64,000 bases of DNA from Toxorhynchites rutilus septentrionalis (lineage: Eukaryota > Arthropoda > Insecta > Diptera > Culicidae). The notes beneath the pieces were generated by a model. That model did no database searches and was not told the origin of the DNA. It saw nothing but the letters and a program-made list of their open reading frames with translations. The position numbers and the translations under genes are program-made. This document shows, piece after piece, positions 1-11,339 of the stretch. The stretch is from positions 225,135,882-225,199,881 of the forward strand of contig NC_073746.1 of NCBI RefSeq assembly GCF_029784135.1, read 5' to 3'. Every line of letters starts with the position of its first letter. Position 1 is the stretch's first letter.

Positions 1-420
1 AAATTCGCAATAATAATATGAATTTATTTCCAGACACACTTATCGTTCAATATTCTCGATTCACTTGCAAATAAAACATTTTTACGTTACATGGAATACA
101 TGTTTGATACAGAAACTTAAATGTTCATTCATAATTTTCATTTTCAAAGCGTGTTATTCCACCAGAGAATCTGTTGCCATTTTTGCTTCACATCAACGGA
201 ACACGAAGCTGGAATTCGCAAACACGAAATCCAACTGAACTAACAACGATCGTTGTTGAAGATATGGAGATTTTTTTTTTCGAACATTCCCTCAAAGTTT
301 TTTTAAAAAATCAATTGTTTTTCATCATAGAATTTATCTAAGGGCATATTTTCTTCCGATTTCTTCCACGGGTTTCATGCTTAGCAACACATTTAGCGAT
401 CCATATTTATTTATATAGAT
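1..420 (+). repeat. Dispersed repeat, 3' portion (CCCGGC / TTTATATAGAT family)
   Basis: Positions 15-110 match 32,200-32,290 in order: a CAGACACA...CGTTCAA block, CACTTGCAAATAA, then GTTACATG. The copy ends near 420 with ATTTATTTATATAGAT, the same terminus as the more complete copy at 23,549-23,799. A second 3'-terminal piece of the same type (CGGGTTTCGCGCTTAG ... TTTATTTATAT) lies at about 656-722. The family starts with CTAGCTGRCCCGGC where a 5' end is present. No coding capacity is visible. It behaves like a non-autonomous retrotransposon, but the class is not settled. Confidence 0.5.
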
Positions 421-722
421 GGGAGATATATGAGTTCGTTATTTCACTTGAAAACTCATTTCCACTTTCGAACAAAGATCAATTTCGCTAGCACATTCAT
501 CAAATCATCAAATCATCAAATCACAAACCACTTGGGAATTCAATTTTTCCGGATTTCCCTAATTTTCTTCAGAGTTTTCCGAAAATTTTCAGAATGTTTC
601 CTCCATATCATTGATCTGCGTGTGGAGACGAATACAACAACATAAAGACGGTTCGATTCGGGTGATTTCTTCCTCGGGTTTCGCGCTTAGTTACATTTGG
701 CGACCCATTTTTATTTATATCT

Positions 723-2490
723 TCTTATTTTGACACAAATCTCAACTTTTTTTCTTGTGGTTTGCCACTCAAAGACTATAACACTTTCATGCTTTTAGCA
801 GAATGATTAATAAAAGTTCAATGCTTTTGACGAAATATTTGAGCCTTTGCAATGGTTATTCCCCTAAATCCACTAATGGTTAGAAACCAGGTAACGGAGC
901 ACTAACAACACTAATATTTTAAAGTGATTTCTGACTGAAAATCGTATTTTCATTAGTATTAAACTGATCTCCGTATATTTAAAGAATAGCTTTTTATGAT
1001 GAAAATCGACATTTATGTTATCCAACAATTTTGCAGCAATATTCACAATAACATATCCTCAAACGACTTAAAACTCTAATTCAACAAGCAATTGCGTTAG
1101 TCTAGAGTCTATACAATCTCTGAGTTGTTGGATATAGAGCATGCACTCGCTGTATAGAATACTGAAGAAACCGCATCAAATAAAATAAATGACATTTTCA
1201 ATTTCTATTTTTTTTCATCATTTCGTTGAATAATTTAGAGAAATCAGAAGCGAACAAGGAACTCAGCTTTTTCGTACGAGTGACAAGACTGGAATGGAAT
1301 GACACCAAAAGTCTAACTACTTATGCTTCTCGGTGTACAGCGTTTGTCGGAACGTCCCGGACAAAGTTATTAAACTGCGGTAATGGTAACAATTAATTAT
1401 TTAATCAATATAATTATTCTGAACATCCTTATAACAGGGTTGTCATCAATTTCGAGTCATCTTGCCAGGTATAATTTAGTAATCGATGTGAATAGGTGGG
1501 CGTATTTCATCATTCGCAAGCCACCTTTATGACTAATTTGTTAGCCACGCGATCCAAGTTGAACTTGAACAAAACAGAAGATGTCTCTTAACCGGTCGGT
1601 GAGCTTATTCAAACAAAAAAAAAAGTTAATTTTGTTGCTGCAATTGAAGCAAAAAAAAACTTTTGTTTGTTTGCCGTGTTTTTATCTAAGGCTAGTTTTA
1701 CGCTTTGTTTCCGTAAACCGTGCGCACTAGAAATATAAAGATATATTGCAACGGTTTCTAGGAACTATTCTCCAATTGCAAGGATTATTTTGTAGTTCGC
1801 GTACTCTCAAAAGATATCTGAATATCAAACCAATCATAATCATGAATCTGTTCATTTTTCTTTCTTCTTCGGACCCCGATCCATTGTTCGTGAAAAAGGC
1901 TAAACGTCAACTTGAACAATTATATTTTTTGTGCTCCCTATCGCTAATTGCTTCAGGCACTGTGCTTTAATCGTATCAGAAAATGTATACATTAGTTATG
2001 TAACAAAGTGCTAGCGACCTTAAACAGGATGCTATAATCGAACCGTATCAGACATTTAGCGAGTAGTATGAAATGATCGCAGTGTATTTTTTGTTGGAAG
2101 TATCAAAAATGGTTGATATCGTTCGACCATGGCTCCGTTTGAGTTTCGTCATATCTGCACATATCATATGAGGAACACGCATGGTTTCCTAAATATTTCT
2201 CAACCGTTTTATGCTTGGATCAATCAAATTGGTGAGACCACTTCACACGATGTGAAACGATGAAAAATTGCTATGTATATAATAATTAATCATGCAATCA
2301 CTATTTGAACTCTTTACTATTTTCAATGATCCTACGAATTCGGCCCTCCGTGCGACTCCGACAGATGTGATGATTAAACGATGTGATAGACGAACTCAGA
2401 AAAGCAGACTGAAATATAACATCCAAAGTAAATAGTATGAACATCTCTAAACATAGCTTAGCTTAATTTTATTGCAGAATTATCTTATTT
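723..2490. other. Intergenic stretch, nothing recognised
   Basis: AT-rich sequence with only short chance ORFs (for example 1746-1970, leucine/serine-rich, no motif). No repeat shared with the rest of the window was recognised. Confidence 0.4.
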
Positions 2491-2494
2491 CTAG

Positions 2495-3890
2495 ACTAGA
2501 CGAACCTAGCCAGCATATTTACCTACCCCCGGGCCTGTTAATGCCAAAGGGGGACTAGGCTCTGCGGAATGCACGTATCTGCATGCTCGTGCTTTTTAGT
2601 CCTGACAGATGAATTGTCGGGTAATCGCGTAGGTGCGAAGGATGATCGACTTTTAGATTCTGTCCAATTCCTTCTCCATGTTCAACACCCTAAGCGCTTC
2701 CAGAAGAGTCTTCGCGACAGTTCCAGTTCCAGAGAGAACGACTAGAACAATTCTTGGGACTCCTCTTAGCCCCCACAATTTAGAGTTCCAATGATCGGTA
2801 CTTGCAAATTTTGAGACCATGGGTCTCCTCCAAATTCTGGTTCAGCGACATCGATGATGGGGACGTGTCGGTCGCTTTTGTCGTACAGCATAATATCTGG
2901 ACGGTTGTGGTGGATCGAGAGGTCGGTCAGAGCAGTGCGATTCCAGTACAGCTTGAAACGGTCATTTTCCAGGACATGTGAAGGCTGGTACCAGTGGTTG
3001 GGTACGTTGTCTTCCAAAAGACCGCATTGGAGCGCCAGTTGTCGATGAACAATGCAGGTCAAGCGTTGTTGTGGCGCTCGGTGTAGGCTGCGTTGGCCAA
3101 AACGGGACAGCCTCCCATAATGTGCTCTATGTTTTCACCTGGTTGATGGCACATCCGGCAAATGTCATCAACGTCTTGATGTCAGACGTACATGCGTAAT
3201 GGCCTGCAGATTCTCATCGGCATTATCCTGTCCTGGATGGCTATCATGTCGGCTTCTACTACTGAAGAGAGTTTACCACGTGTTAGCCACAGATTATATG
3301 CGGCCTTGTCGACATGTGGCCGGTTCAGTTGATGGGGGTGGGCATCATGCACTGCCTTCTGCTTCCAAGCTGCAATCTTCTCCTCCACTGTCTGCAGATT
3401 GCAGTTTAGTTGGTACTCCGCTTGCGCTAAGTGCAGAGCGCTGCATCCTCTGTCAGCGGCGCAGATTGCCCAGTATAGCGCGTTTTGGTTGACGCGTCCT
3501 GCGAAGTACTCGCGCAGTTGTCGTACCTGGGCAACACACAGTGCAGATATGTCGATTATTTCAACTCCCCCTTCTTGGCGTGGTAGTGACAGTCTCTCCA
3601 GTACCGATTGATGATGGTGCATTTCGGCCTCTTTGAATGCTTTCCTTATCCTCTTCTCAACGTCTTCTAGGTCAGTTTTGCTCCACCTGACTACACCAAA
3701 ATTGAAGGTGAGTTGTCCTTTCAGCAGATTGACACAGCGGTACCTGTAGAGGCCGAACTCCATGCAGATGTCCCTTCTTATATCTTCGACAACCTGGATA
3801 GCTACACATATACGCTGAAGTGAATCATCGTAGACCGTGAGATCGTCCATGTAAAAGGTATGGGTCACTTCCTCGGGGGCGCCGTCACCA
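2495..3890 (-). pseudogene. R2/R4-type non-LTR retrotransposon, 3' half, broken ORF
   Basis: The minus strand encodes the C-terminal half of a reverse transcriptase-endonuclease. It opens at 3868 with the catalytic FYMDDL block. A thumb-like region follows, then a zinc-knuckle CRMCHQ...HIMGGC at about 3140-3095, and finally RPDIMLYDK...IIDVAEP at about 2900-2850. The last motif fits the PD-(D/E)XK restriction-like endonuclease of R2/R4-class elements. An in-frame TGA follows RPLRMYV near 3182, and a one-base frameshift near 3062 joins the endonuclease part, so the copy is dead. The non-coding 3' end (2495-2760) recurs at 25,383-25,500. The 5' end is truncated at about 3890. Which REL-endonuclease clade it belongs to is uncertain. 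Confidence 0.75.
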
Positions 3891-3895
3891 TACTT

Positions 3896-3939
3896 TATTT
3901 TGACGAAAGACTACGTCTTTGATTTCTATATAGGGGTCA
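3896..3939 (-). repeat. Palindromic GACGTAG module, copy 1
   Basis: TTTTGACG...GACTACGTC followed by TTTGATTTCTATATAGGGGT. The same block, inverted, is at 7191-7233, and a diverged copy is at 36,933-36,975. It abuts the truncated 5' end of the R2/R4-like LINE. Confidence 0.5.
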
Positions 3940-4020
3940 CTCTACGAAAAATTTAACGTTTTATTAAGAGTTTTCAAGTGCATGTTACGCAGAATCGTTC
4001 TTACGATATGTGTTATAATA

Positions 4021-5126
4021 TTAGGTTGTCAAAAAAGTCCTGCGAGGTGTCGTTGTAAGCGCGTAGTTCTAGTTGTATTCATTGTATCGAGTCATACTAT
4101 AGCTTGTTGGAAAGGTATTTTTGCGCGCTATAATATAGTCCTTTACAGTGTTTTGTTTGGTTAAGTCGTTCGTGAGTTATAGTGTCGCAAATATGGAGCA
4201 AAATAAAGAGAAAATCCGACATATTTTACAGTACTACTATGACAAAGGCAAAAATGCATCTCAAGCTGCCAATAAAATTTGTGCAGTTTATGGACCCGAT
4301 ACAGTTTCCATTTCCACCGCACAACGATGGTTTCAACGATTTCGTTCTGATGTAGAGGTCGTCGAAGATGCGCCACGCTCCGGAAGGCATGTCGTCGACA
4401 ACTTTGACAGTATCGACGCATGTGAATCGCTGCTGAATCGCAACAAAATCGACCCGTTTCTGAAGCGGATGGTGACTGGCGATGAAAAGTGGGTCACTTA
4501 CGACAACGTGAAGCGCAAACGGTCGTGGTCGAAGCCTGCTGAAGCGGCTCAGACGGTGACCAAGCCCTCATTAACGACCAGAAAGGTTCTGCTGTGTGTT
4601 TGGTGGGATTGTCAAGGAATAATCTATTATGAGCTGCTTCCCTATGGCCAAACGCTCAATTCGGACCTGTACTGCCAACAACTGGACCGCTTGAAGGTAG
4701 CACTCATGAAGAAGAGGCCATCTTTGATAAACAGAGGCCGCATTGTCTTCCATCAGGACAACGCCAGGCCACACACTTCTTTGGTGACGCGCCAGAAGCT
4801 CCGGGAGCTCAGATGGGAGGTTCTTTTGCATCCGCCGTATAGTCCGGACCTTGCACCAAGTGACTACCACCTGTTTTTGTCCATGGCGAACGAGCTAGGT
4901 AGTCAGAAGCTAGCCACAAAAGAGGCCTGTGAAAATTGGCTATCCGAGTTTTTTGCCAATAAGGAAGCAAGCTTCTATAACAGGGGTATTATGAAGTTGG
5001 CATCTCGTTGGGAACAAGTCATCGAACAAAACGGCGCATGTTTGACTTAAAACAGATGATTGTAACTAATTTTATGAACAAATGAAAATTTAAAAAAAAT
5101 ACCGCAGGACTTTTTTGACTGCCTAA
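4021..5126 (+). mobile_element. mariner (Tc1/mariner, DD34D) element with internal deletion
   Basis: The left end begins TTAGGTTGTCAAAAAAGTCC TGCG. The reverse complement of the right end begins TTAGGCAGTCAAAAAAGTCC TGCG, so the terminal repeats agree at about 22 of 24 positions. TA dinucleotides flank the element at 4019-4020 and 5127-5128, as expected for the family. At 1106 bp it is somewhat shorter than a typical 1.3-kb mariner, which fits the deletion seen in its ORF. The clean ends and uninterrupted ORF suggest a fairly recent copy. Confidence 0.92.
4193..5050 (+). CDS. mariner transposase, internally deleted (285 aa)
   Basis: This is a cut-and-paste transposase of the DD34D class. The start at 4193 (MEQNKEKIR) fits the family N-terminus; the frame is open 15 codons further upstream. 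The first helix-turn-helix is residues 5-52 (ASQAANKICAVYG, TAQRWFQRFRS). Catalytic aspartates are D97 (TGDEKW), D189 (FHQDNARPH) and D224 (SPDLAPSDYHLF), with 34 residues between the last two. The sequence passes directly from RSGRHVVDNFD to ACESLLNRN. Relatives carry roughly 60 more residues there, covering the second helix-turn-helix and linker. The reading frame is kept across the gap. The product would retain the catalytic fold but lack part of its DNA-binding region, so it is probably inactive or acts as a repressor. The subfamily is not resolved. Confidence 0.88.
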   Translation: MEQNKEKIRHILQYYYDKGKNASQAANKICAVYGPDTVSISTAQRWFQRFRSDVEVVEDAPRSGRHVVDNFDSIDACESLLNRNKIDPFLKRMVTGDEKWVTYDNVKRKRSWSKPAEAAQTVTKPSLTTRKVLLCVWWDCQGIIYYELLPYGQTLNSDLYCQQLDRLKVALMKKRPSLINRGRIVFHQDNARPHTSLVTRQKLRELRWEVLLHPPYSPDLAPSDYHLFLSMANELGSQKLATKEACENWLSEFFANKEASFYNRGIMKLASRWEQVIEQNGACLT

Positions 5127-5269
5127 TATAATCGTCGGAAATACATTATACATACATTATCGGGAAATTATAAATTGTTAAGTTTTACTAATCTCATCGT
5201 TAGTTTTCATAAGTTCTCAACCCTGTCTCTCTGTCTTTCATTAAATTTCGAAGACACATGTACGTAAAT

Positions 5270-5516
5270 ATTACAAACCTGTCCATATTCCCCTCACTAT
5301 ATGTCCATGCGGGTAATCATCGAGAAAATGTTCTACTTTTCGGTCTGTTTTAATTTTAGTAAGAACATTGAAAAACATTCGGCCGATTTATTCGAAAAAC
5401 AGTATATTGAAATGCAATAAACTGCATTTAAGTTTGGAGAAACATAAATTTCGAAAGATATAATTGAAGTTCTCCATAATATGTCCGTATTTCCCCACCT
5501 CCCCTACTTATAAATA
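5270..5516 (+). repeat. Half copy of the GTAGGRGAG/CCCCTAC MITE
   Basis: Matches 27,505-27,753 over its length: CCATATTCCCC...ATGTCCAT, TTCTACTTTTCGG, then ATATGTCCGT and CCACCTCCCCTAC. It corresponds to the right half of the element at 26,988-27,753; the left half is missing. Confidence 0.6.
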
Positions 5517-6436
5517 CATAAAACATTTTGGCGTGTGTAAGTTATTGTTCCCTAAACAAAACTCCAATAGAATGCGTACGATACTACAGTGTTGTCGCCG
5601 GCCACTGGGATACTATGCGCACGTAACCACTGTGGTGTCGCCGGCAGTCACCCGCTAGTTTTCGAACGTAACCACTGTTGTGTCATCAGACGCCAAAGTG
5701 TTAATATTCGTCGTGATCTTAGCTCCATTATTTGAGTGTATCTCCTTTGCCCGGAAGACAGTGGGTTGACAAAGTATATTAGAGTCCCACATTGCCAGAA
5801 GAACCTTTTCGGGGCGCCGGAGAACAGGCACACCCCTAAGCCTCCAATGACCCCCACCGTATTCTCCAGATTAGGCCCCCAGCGACTATTTTCTGTTCGC
5901 AGACCTGAATGATGATGAAGTGATTAAAATAGTATCAAGTTGCAAGATCGCTATAATCACTGTATCGCCCTCGGAGGCATTTATGTTGAATAATAAAATT
6001 AAATTTTGCAAAAAAAGTAGGTTTGAGCCTAGGGACACGGACGGGAGCTTGATGTAGAACTGTGATTATTTGTAGCAATTGCATTTGAATTGAGTTTTTT
6101 TTATTGTTCAGAAATCTGTAATTTTTACTTTTTTGATACCCCAAATGGAAGTCCCGAAAAAACAAGTTGCTTACAAGGAGTCATCATTCATCAGTGCATT
6201 TTTGCGAACAAGTCTAAACACATGCTTGATATCATTATATCCTGGAGCACAATTATCTAAACTGTTAGTAGCAAGACCTACACGATAGAACGTGAATTGA
6301 GCACGAATTGATTGGACAACAACCTGAACATCAATCCAAGAAAATCTTTATCAACGTGTAACCTTTCGAGTCATGCTCTCGTCAAATCTTTGGGATGAAT
6401 AGCGTACAATCATCCAAGATCATTCCAAAATCATTG
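5517..6436. other. Gene-free stretch with a short degenerate repeat
   Basis: At 5580-5690 the phrase GTAACCACTGTGGTGTCGCC and variants (GTTGTCGCCGGCCACTG, GTAACCACTGTTGTGTCATC) recur about three times. The GC-richer block at 5730-5890 has a 69-codon minus-strand ORF without a recognisable motif. Nothing else is supported. Confidence 0.4.
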
Positions 6437-6448
6437 ATTCTGCCAACT

Positions 6449-6932
6449 TTTTTTTTATTCCATTTATTTATTTAAGGCTCATTAGCAGTTTAGCTGTAAC
6501 AGAGCCGAATTTTAATTGTGTACATGTCACATGGTTATCATATCTATAATTAGCACATTACACAGTTGCCATTCGCCAGTATTGCTTCTATACCATTACA
6601 TATGGTACATTCACACAGTAGCCATTTAGGCGTAAGGGTATTCTTTCTGTTCTTCCATTATCCAGTTGGACCACCGGACAGCGGAGACAGTTGATTGATC
6701 ATTGTTGAGTTATTTATAGAACAGTAGCCCGATGTGTCTGGCAGAGCAGAGCAGTTGTATGGATGAATCGATCTTATTTCGACCGTGGATCGATCTCCAT
6801 CGCTGATGATTGTTGTGTGGACGTAGCTATTCTGTAACAACACAAAGATGGTCAATGAGGGCCCTGAGTTTTGAACTCACGATTGATCGCTTACTAAGCG
6901 AACGCGCAACCAATGTGGCTACGGAGACCCCC
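6449..6932 (-). mobile_element. tRNA-derived SINE, copy 1, with target-site duplication
   Basis: Read on the minus strand it begins GGGGGTCTCCGTAGCC, followed by tRNA-like internal promoter boxes (A box near GTAGCCACATTGG, B box near GAGTTCAAAACTC). It ends with a hairpin (GGCTC/GAGCC stem) and an AAATAAATAAATGGAATAAA tail. A direct repeat ATTCTGCCAACT flanks it exactly (6437-6448 and 6933-6944), which proves target-primed insertion. Two further copies lie at 15,732 and 40,101. Confidence 0.85.
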
Positions 6933-7190
6933 ATTCTGCCAACTGATAAATGCCTATTATCGGCAAATGAAGAATAATTCATAATTGGTGAGTCGAAGTG
7001 ACATAATGTGACCTAATTGTTCACTTTTTCTGCTATATTCACTGTACATGTTTTAAGCTAAAAAAATGCTGGATAAATTTCCTGTCTAATGATATACAAC
7101 AGAACATATATCACAATAACGAGTTTATGTAATATGCGTTTGAAAACATTTAATAAATCGTTACATGCCTCATTTTCAATTTCGTAGATT

Positions 7191-7233
7191 GACCCCCCTA
7201 TATAGAAATCAAAGACGTAGTTCTACGTCAAAA
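7191..7233 (+). repeat. Palindromic GACGTAG module, copy 2
   Basis: CCCCCCTATATAGAAATCAA followed by AGACGTAGTTCTACGTC, the reverse complement of the block at 3896-3939. The inner GACGTAG/CTACGTC arms are a near-perfect palindrome. Confidence 0.5.
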
Positions 7234-7454
7234 TAGTTTTACTGTGTTACCTTATAAACTTTTCAGCCGAACTGTAACATTGCCACACTTGGAAAGCAAC
7301 TGGATCCGAAGATGGCGCAGTACATTACGTATACTTTATTTTCGAACACGATTTTGCTTGTTTATTCTCCGACCAAATTTGAATCTGAATTTAGCGAGAC
7401 ACCTTTTACTTCCGCTGCCGCATCACATACCAGAAAAACATTCCCCGGTTTTTA

Positions 7455-8200
7455 GGGGTTGAGGACGACACTCAACGGCGAGTGCCAAACCTTTTCCGGT
7501 TTTGTTGAGCTTATTTTTCCTTTCGTTGCCTTGTGACAGTAATCTTTTTCCTGATACTGGACTATCTGCCGCCTTATTACTTCTTCCAGTTGTGGACCCA
7601 TTTTTTTCAAACTCTTCATGCGCGGTAGTGTCTTCGGCAAACTATCTGGAAAAGTAGGATTCTCAACATTTCCGAGCAGTCCGATCACGAAGCGATCACG
7701 AACCGTTCTGCTGTCCAGAATTTCTCGAGTTTTTCTATCTTCTTCAGACCCCGGTAGTATATTGACTGAAATTGATTTCAAAAGATCGTGTAACTCTTCA
7801 TTCGATAGTCCATGTACACGAATGTTATCCTACAAAACCTGCTTTGTGATTTGTCACTTGTGGTCCGTAAACTGTCCAGCCCAGCTACCAACGAACCGCG
7901 ACCCGACCTGAAAAATTCAATATGTTTAAGTCCAATCAGGAACATCGGTATTGACAAAGCATAGTCGGTTACAGGCAATCCTTTCAAGTGCTGATGATTT
8001 CACTGTGGTTTTCAAGTCAATGAATTGTCTACCAGCAAATACGATGATCTCTCATCCAAAACCGCAACTACTGTAACGTTTATGTCACCGTGGAAAATTC
8101 TAACCGGCCCCATTCTGAACACAATCGAACCCTTGGAGAAGTATAGGAGAAGTGTGTAATACGCACCCCCTAAGCGAGAATGGATTTATCTTGATAATGC
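7455..8200 (-). pseudogene. BEL/Pao LTR-retrotransposon pol fragment
   Basis: The minus strand holds a decayed retropepsin-like segment (about 8140-8000, with VAVLDERSS in a broken frame). Next come ALSIPMFLIGLKH (about 7960-7920) and a stretch ending in SEEDRKTREIL, YCHKATKGKIS and KVWHSPLSVVLNP at 7781-7455. This order and wording match the protease-to-reverse-transcriptase linker of BEL/Pao polyproteins. The catalytic RT core is absent and stops and frameshifts break the frame. LTRs were not identified. Confidence 0.7.
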
Positions 8201-8335
8201 TCTTAAAAATTAAGGTAACAACTACGTCAGTACGTAGATCATCTGTAATCGTTCTGTATGTGCTACGAATTTTATTTTGTAAGGCGTCCTAATTCTATAT
8301 TTTCCAATCATACGGTGTTAAATGGCCCAGCAGAA

Positions 8336-8550
8336 GTATAATATGCTCATAAGTTGTTTCTCCCAGAGACTATAATGCTCAGAGAAACAGCTTGTATGAA
8401 TGAGAGATTACATCAATCTATTCACTTCATGCCCACCAGTGAATAGAAGAAACCGTTTCTCCGGTGAGCGTGTTCTCCCAGTATTCGTGCATTAATTCTC
8501 CAGTTCACGCTCTTTTTTTCCTACATTCTCTGAGCACATAATATAGATGC
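8336..8550. repeat. Possible short palindromic element
   Basis: TATAATATGCTCATAAG at the left faces CTCTGAGCACATAATATA at the right as an imperfect inverted repeat, enclosing about 200 bp with further AGAAAC/GTTTCT symmetry. No target duplication was recognised. Confidence 0.3.
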
Positions 8551-8605
8551 CAGATGTGAAGACATGTTTTCGTTTTGAAGACATTTAATTTTGTGAAAAT
8601 ATACT

Positions 8606-10199
8606 TTGTGCGATTTATTGAACATGACTCCTAGTTTGGTACAAGCACCGACCCCTTTAGTCAAGGTTGTACGACATCAACCTCCACTGCTGATATCGTA
8701 CGAAAGGAGTAAAATATCTTTAAGAGACGACCCTGCATCTGTGAGCTACAATTTCTACAAAGCCGACTTTTCTAGCATCTCTGATGTCTTGAATGAAATC
8801 AACTGGGACGAAATTTTAGATAATGACGACACTAACAGTGCAATGCAGAAAAAAAAAGGTTCATACCAATGCTAAAGTACAACCCTGGCAAACTTTGGAG
8901 CTTCGTCACCTTAAATCACGAAAAAGAGCTGCCCTGAGGAGATTTTCAATACAACGAACTTCAATGTCAAGGATCATGCTCAGTCAAAGTTGTTTAAACG
9001 ATATCAACGTAATCTACAAAACAATTTTAGATGAAATCCTAAATCGTTCTGGAAATTCGTCAACAAACAGCATAAGGAAGATGGATTTCCTTCTACAATG
9101 TCATACGAGAGTACGGCAAGTTCAGATACAGAAGAGATATGCCGTTAATTCTCGAAAAAGTTCTCCACTATGATGTTAGATTGGTTCAAATCCTATCTCA
9201 AAGAACGAAAACTTCGCGTTACCATCGGTGATAGCAGCTCCAACATTTTTTCTGCAGCTTCCGGTATTCCTCAAGGAAGCCACCTCGGACCCCTGATCTT
9301 CCTAATCTACTTTAACGACATTTGCTTGGCATTAGAAGGACCTCACGTTTCGTTTGCGGATGATTTAAAAATCTATTACCGTATTAGTTCTGTAGCCGAG
9401 TGCTGGTTTCTTTAACGACAACTGGATATCGTAGCCGAATGGTGCGCCACGAACTGTATGGTTATAAGTCCATTAAAATGTTCCACGATATCCTTCTCTA
9501 GGAAAAAAGAACCGATCACGTTCGAATAGGTTCTCTCTGGTGTCCCCATTCCACGAGTTATGAAGGTCAGAGATCTTGATGTGATACTGGATTTGAGACT
9601 GTCGTGGGATTCATTATGCGGGTTTCAAAAACTTTCACGGACGTATATTGTCTCAAGACCCTGTATTGCGCTCTCGTTCGTCCTGTTCTGGAATACTGCA
9701 GTATCGTTTCGAATCCGCACTATCAAACTGGCATTACAAGAATCGAGTCCGTTCAGAGAAGATTCATTCGGTACGCACTTCGACTGCTTCCGTGGCGCAA
9801 TCCTCATAAGCTTCCTAGTTACGAAACCCAATGCTTGTTGATCCATCTGGATTCACTGGAATGCAGAAGAACGCTAGCTAAGTCTTTGTTTATAGCGAAT
9901 ACACTCACTGGTCGCGTCAATTCTCCAGAAATTTTAAGCCACCTAGATCTCAACGTACCACCTCGACGGTTGCGGAGAGTTCCTTTTCTGCGGACCATAC
10001 TTTGGCGAACGAATTATGGCATGTACACAGCAATAGCAAGCCTTCAGCGTGAATTCAACACAGTTTCTTCAGCGTTTGATTTTAACGTTTCACGTGTTAC
10101 ATTGAAACAACGGTTTTTAGAATTAATTACAGTCAGATAATTGTATCATTTGGACCACTGTAGTCTGTTGATGCCAGAACAAATAAATAAATGACTTAG
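8606..10199 (+). pseudogene. Jockey-like non-LTR retrotransposon, 5'-truncated and decayed
   Basis: Pieces of one pol protein appear in order but in several frames. The linker after the endonuclease is at 8606-9170 (PLVKVVRHQPPLLISYERSK; LRHLKSRKRAALRRFS). Reverse-transcriptase blocks are at 9170-9415 (AASGIPQGSHLGPLIFLIYF; catalytic FADDLKIY). The thumb and C-terminus are at 9604-10,140 (ALVRPVLEYCSIV; RIESVQRRFIRYALRLLPWR). The copy ends with a short AAATAAATAAATG tail at about 10,185. Stop codons and frameshifts near 8875, 9415 and 9600 show it is inactive. No RNase H domain is present, consistent with the Jockey group. Confidence 0.8.
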
Positions 10200-10429
10200 A
10201 AACATCGTGATGGTTTGCTCATTTTTGTTCATTATGATTACATTTGAAGACATTAATTTGATATTTGAAAATATCATCTGGCCTCCCTCACATACAAGCT
10301 ATTTCTCTTGTGAGAATGTTATCCGACCGACAGCGAGCAAATTATTAACGATCGAGGGTATGCCTTACTGCCCGATGGAAAGCTGATGCGGAAAATATCA
10401 AATTGAGAAGTAAATTAATCCTTTCTTAC

Positions 10430-10611
10430 CGTTTCCTTCATCTGAGTTATCCACTGGGAACGTGAAAGATCTTGCAGTTCCACAGACGATAATTTGTCTA
10501 CCCCAGGATCCAACATCTTCGAAAACGAAACATGAAAATCGACTCTACTCTCAGTCGCTTCGCTTCGACTAGGACTACTTCGGCATTCGTCGTCAACATG
10601 ATTTGAATTAA
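10430..10611 (-). CDS. Candidate internal exon of an unrecognised gene
   Basis: On the minus strand a 182-bp segment is open with no stop. It is preceded by a pyrimidine-containing acceptor (TTCATTTCTAG) and followed by a strong donor (ACG|GTAAGA). The 60 predicted residues are polar and start NSNHVDDECRSSPS; they include MLDPGVDKLSSVELQDLSRS and end QWITQMKET. The segment is less AT-rich than its flanks and resembles none of the transposons here. No partner exon was found, so the function is unknown. A chance open frame cannot be excluded. Confidence 0.4.
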
Positions 10612-10833
10612 CTAGAAATGAATTGAGGAGCGTTAAGAGTGAGGATGACTAATGAACTATTTTAGCAAATTGTTATTCTAATTGACGTGCCGAATGAATA
10701 CAAATTTGCCTCTGTCAGGTTGAAGACTTCAATCAATCACTACTACTCCACCCTGACCTCGTTGCCCGCGCACACAATCTTATTTTAACCATATAAAGTG
10801 AAACGAAAACTTGATTTCTGATGCAAAAAAGTA

Positions 10834-11292
10834 CAGGAAACCCCGTTTTTGCGCGATTTTTTTGTGTGATTTTCTGTTGTTTTGTAGTTTTTTTGCGCAA
10901 TTTTTTTTGCGGTATATGAAAAGAAGAATATTTGACGAAGTTATCGTCCATTAGTTTTTTTTCGATATTTTAGTGCGAAAAAAGCATATTTGCGTCTAAA
11001 TTATCCACTTCTCAAATCATTCCCATCCTTCCATCAAATGCTCTAAGTTGCGCATGACATGATTTCTAATAGCAACATGTTTCGACATGCAACTAAAAGC
11101 ACAACACAGCCACGCGTAACCGAAAAGGAAAACTGTCCCATCGCAAAGCAGGGAAATGAAAGGAAATCGAGCAGCGTGGATTTGTGTTATTTTCTTGGGG
11201 AAACTATTTTTATGCGGTCCCTGTCTACCGAACAAAAAAAGGTTTTTTCAAATTGTATACCGAACACGATTTTTAAAGCTACTGGTGAAGCT
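10834..11292 (+). mobile_element. MITE with CAGTAAAACC-type end, copy 1 (right end lost)
   Basis: Shares about 370 bp with 47,626-48,020 (GACGAAGTTATCGTCCATT, CAAATGCTCTAAGTT, TTTCGACATGCAACTAAAAG, TACCGAACACGATTTTT). The left end CAGGAAACCCCGTTTTTGCG follows a TA. The match stops at 11,292, where hAT-like sequence follows. Confidence 0.65.
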
Positions 11293-11339
11293 ACCTGTTT
11301 CTTACTCTTGTTATTTTTTATTTTGACAACTCGACTTCC

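Noticed and set aside
2854..3611. Plus-strand ORFs over the LINE at 2.8-3.6 kb
   Set aside because: Antisense shadows of the reverse-transcriptase-derived frame.
7455..8200. Endogenous virus copy
   Set aside because: Wording and order match the BEL/Pao retrotransposon protease-to-RT region; no envelope or viral replicase was seen anywhere in the window.
8548..10285. Terminal repeats around the Jockey-like LINE (TTTGAAGACATTAATTT on both sides)
   Set aside because: The two copies are direct rather than inverted and too far from the element ends to be a target duplication; more likely the LINE landed in an older repeat.
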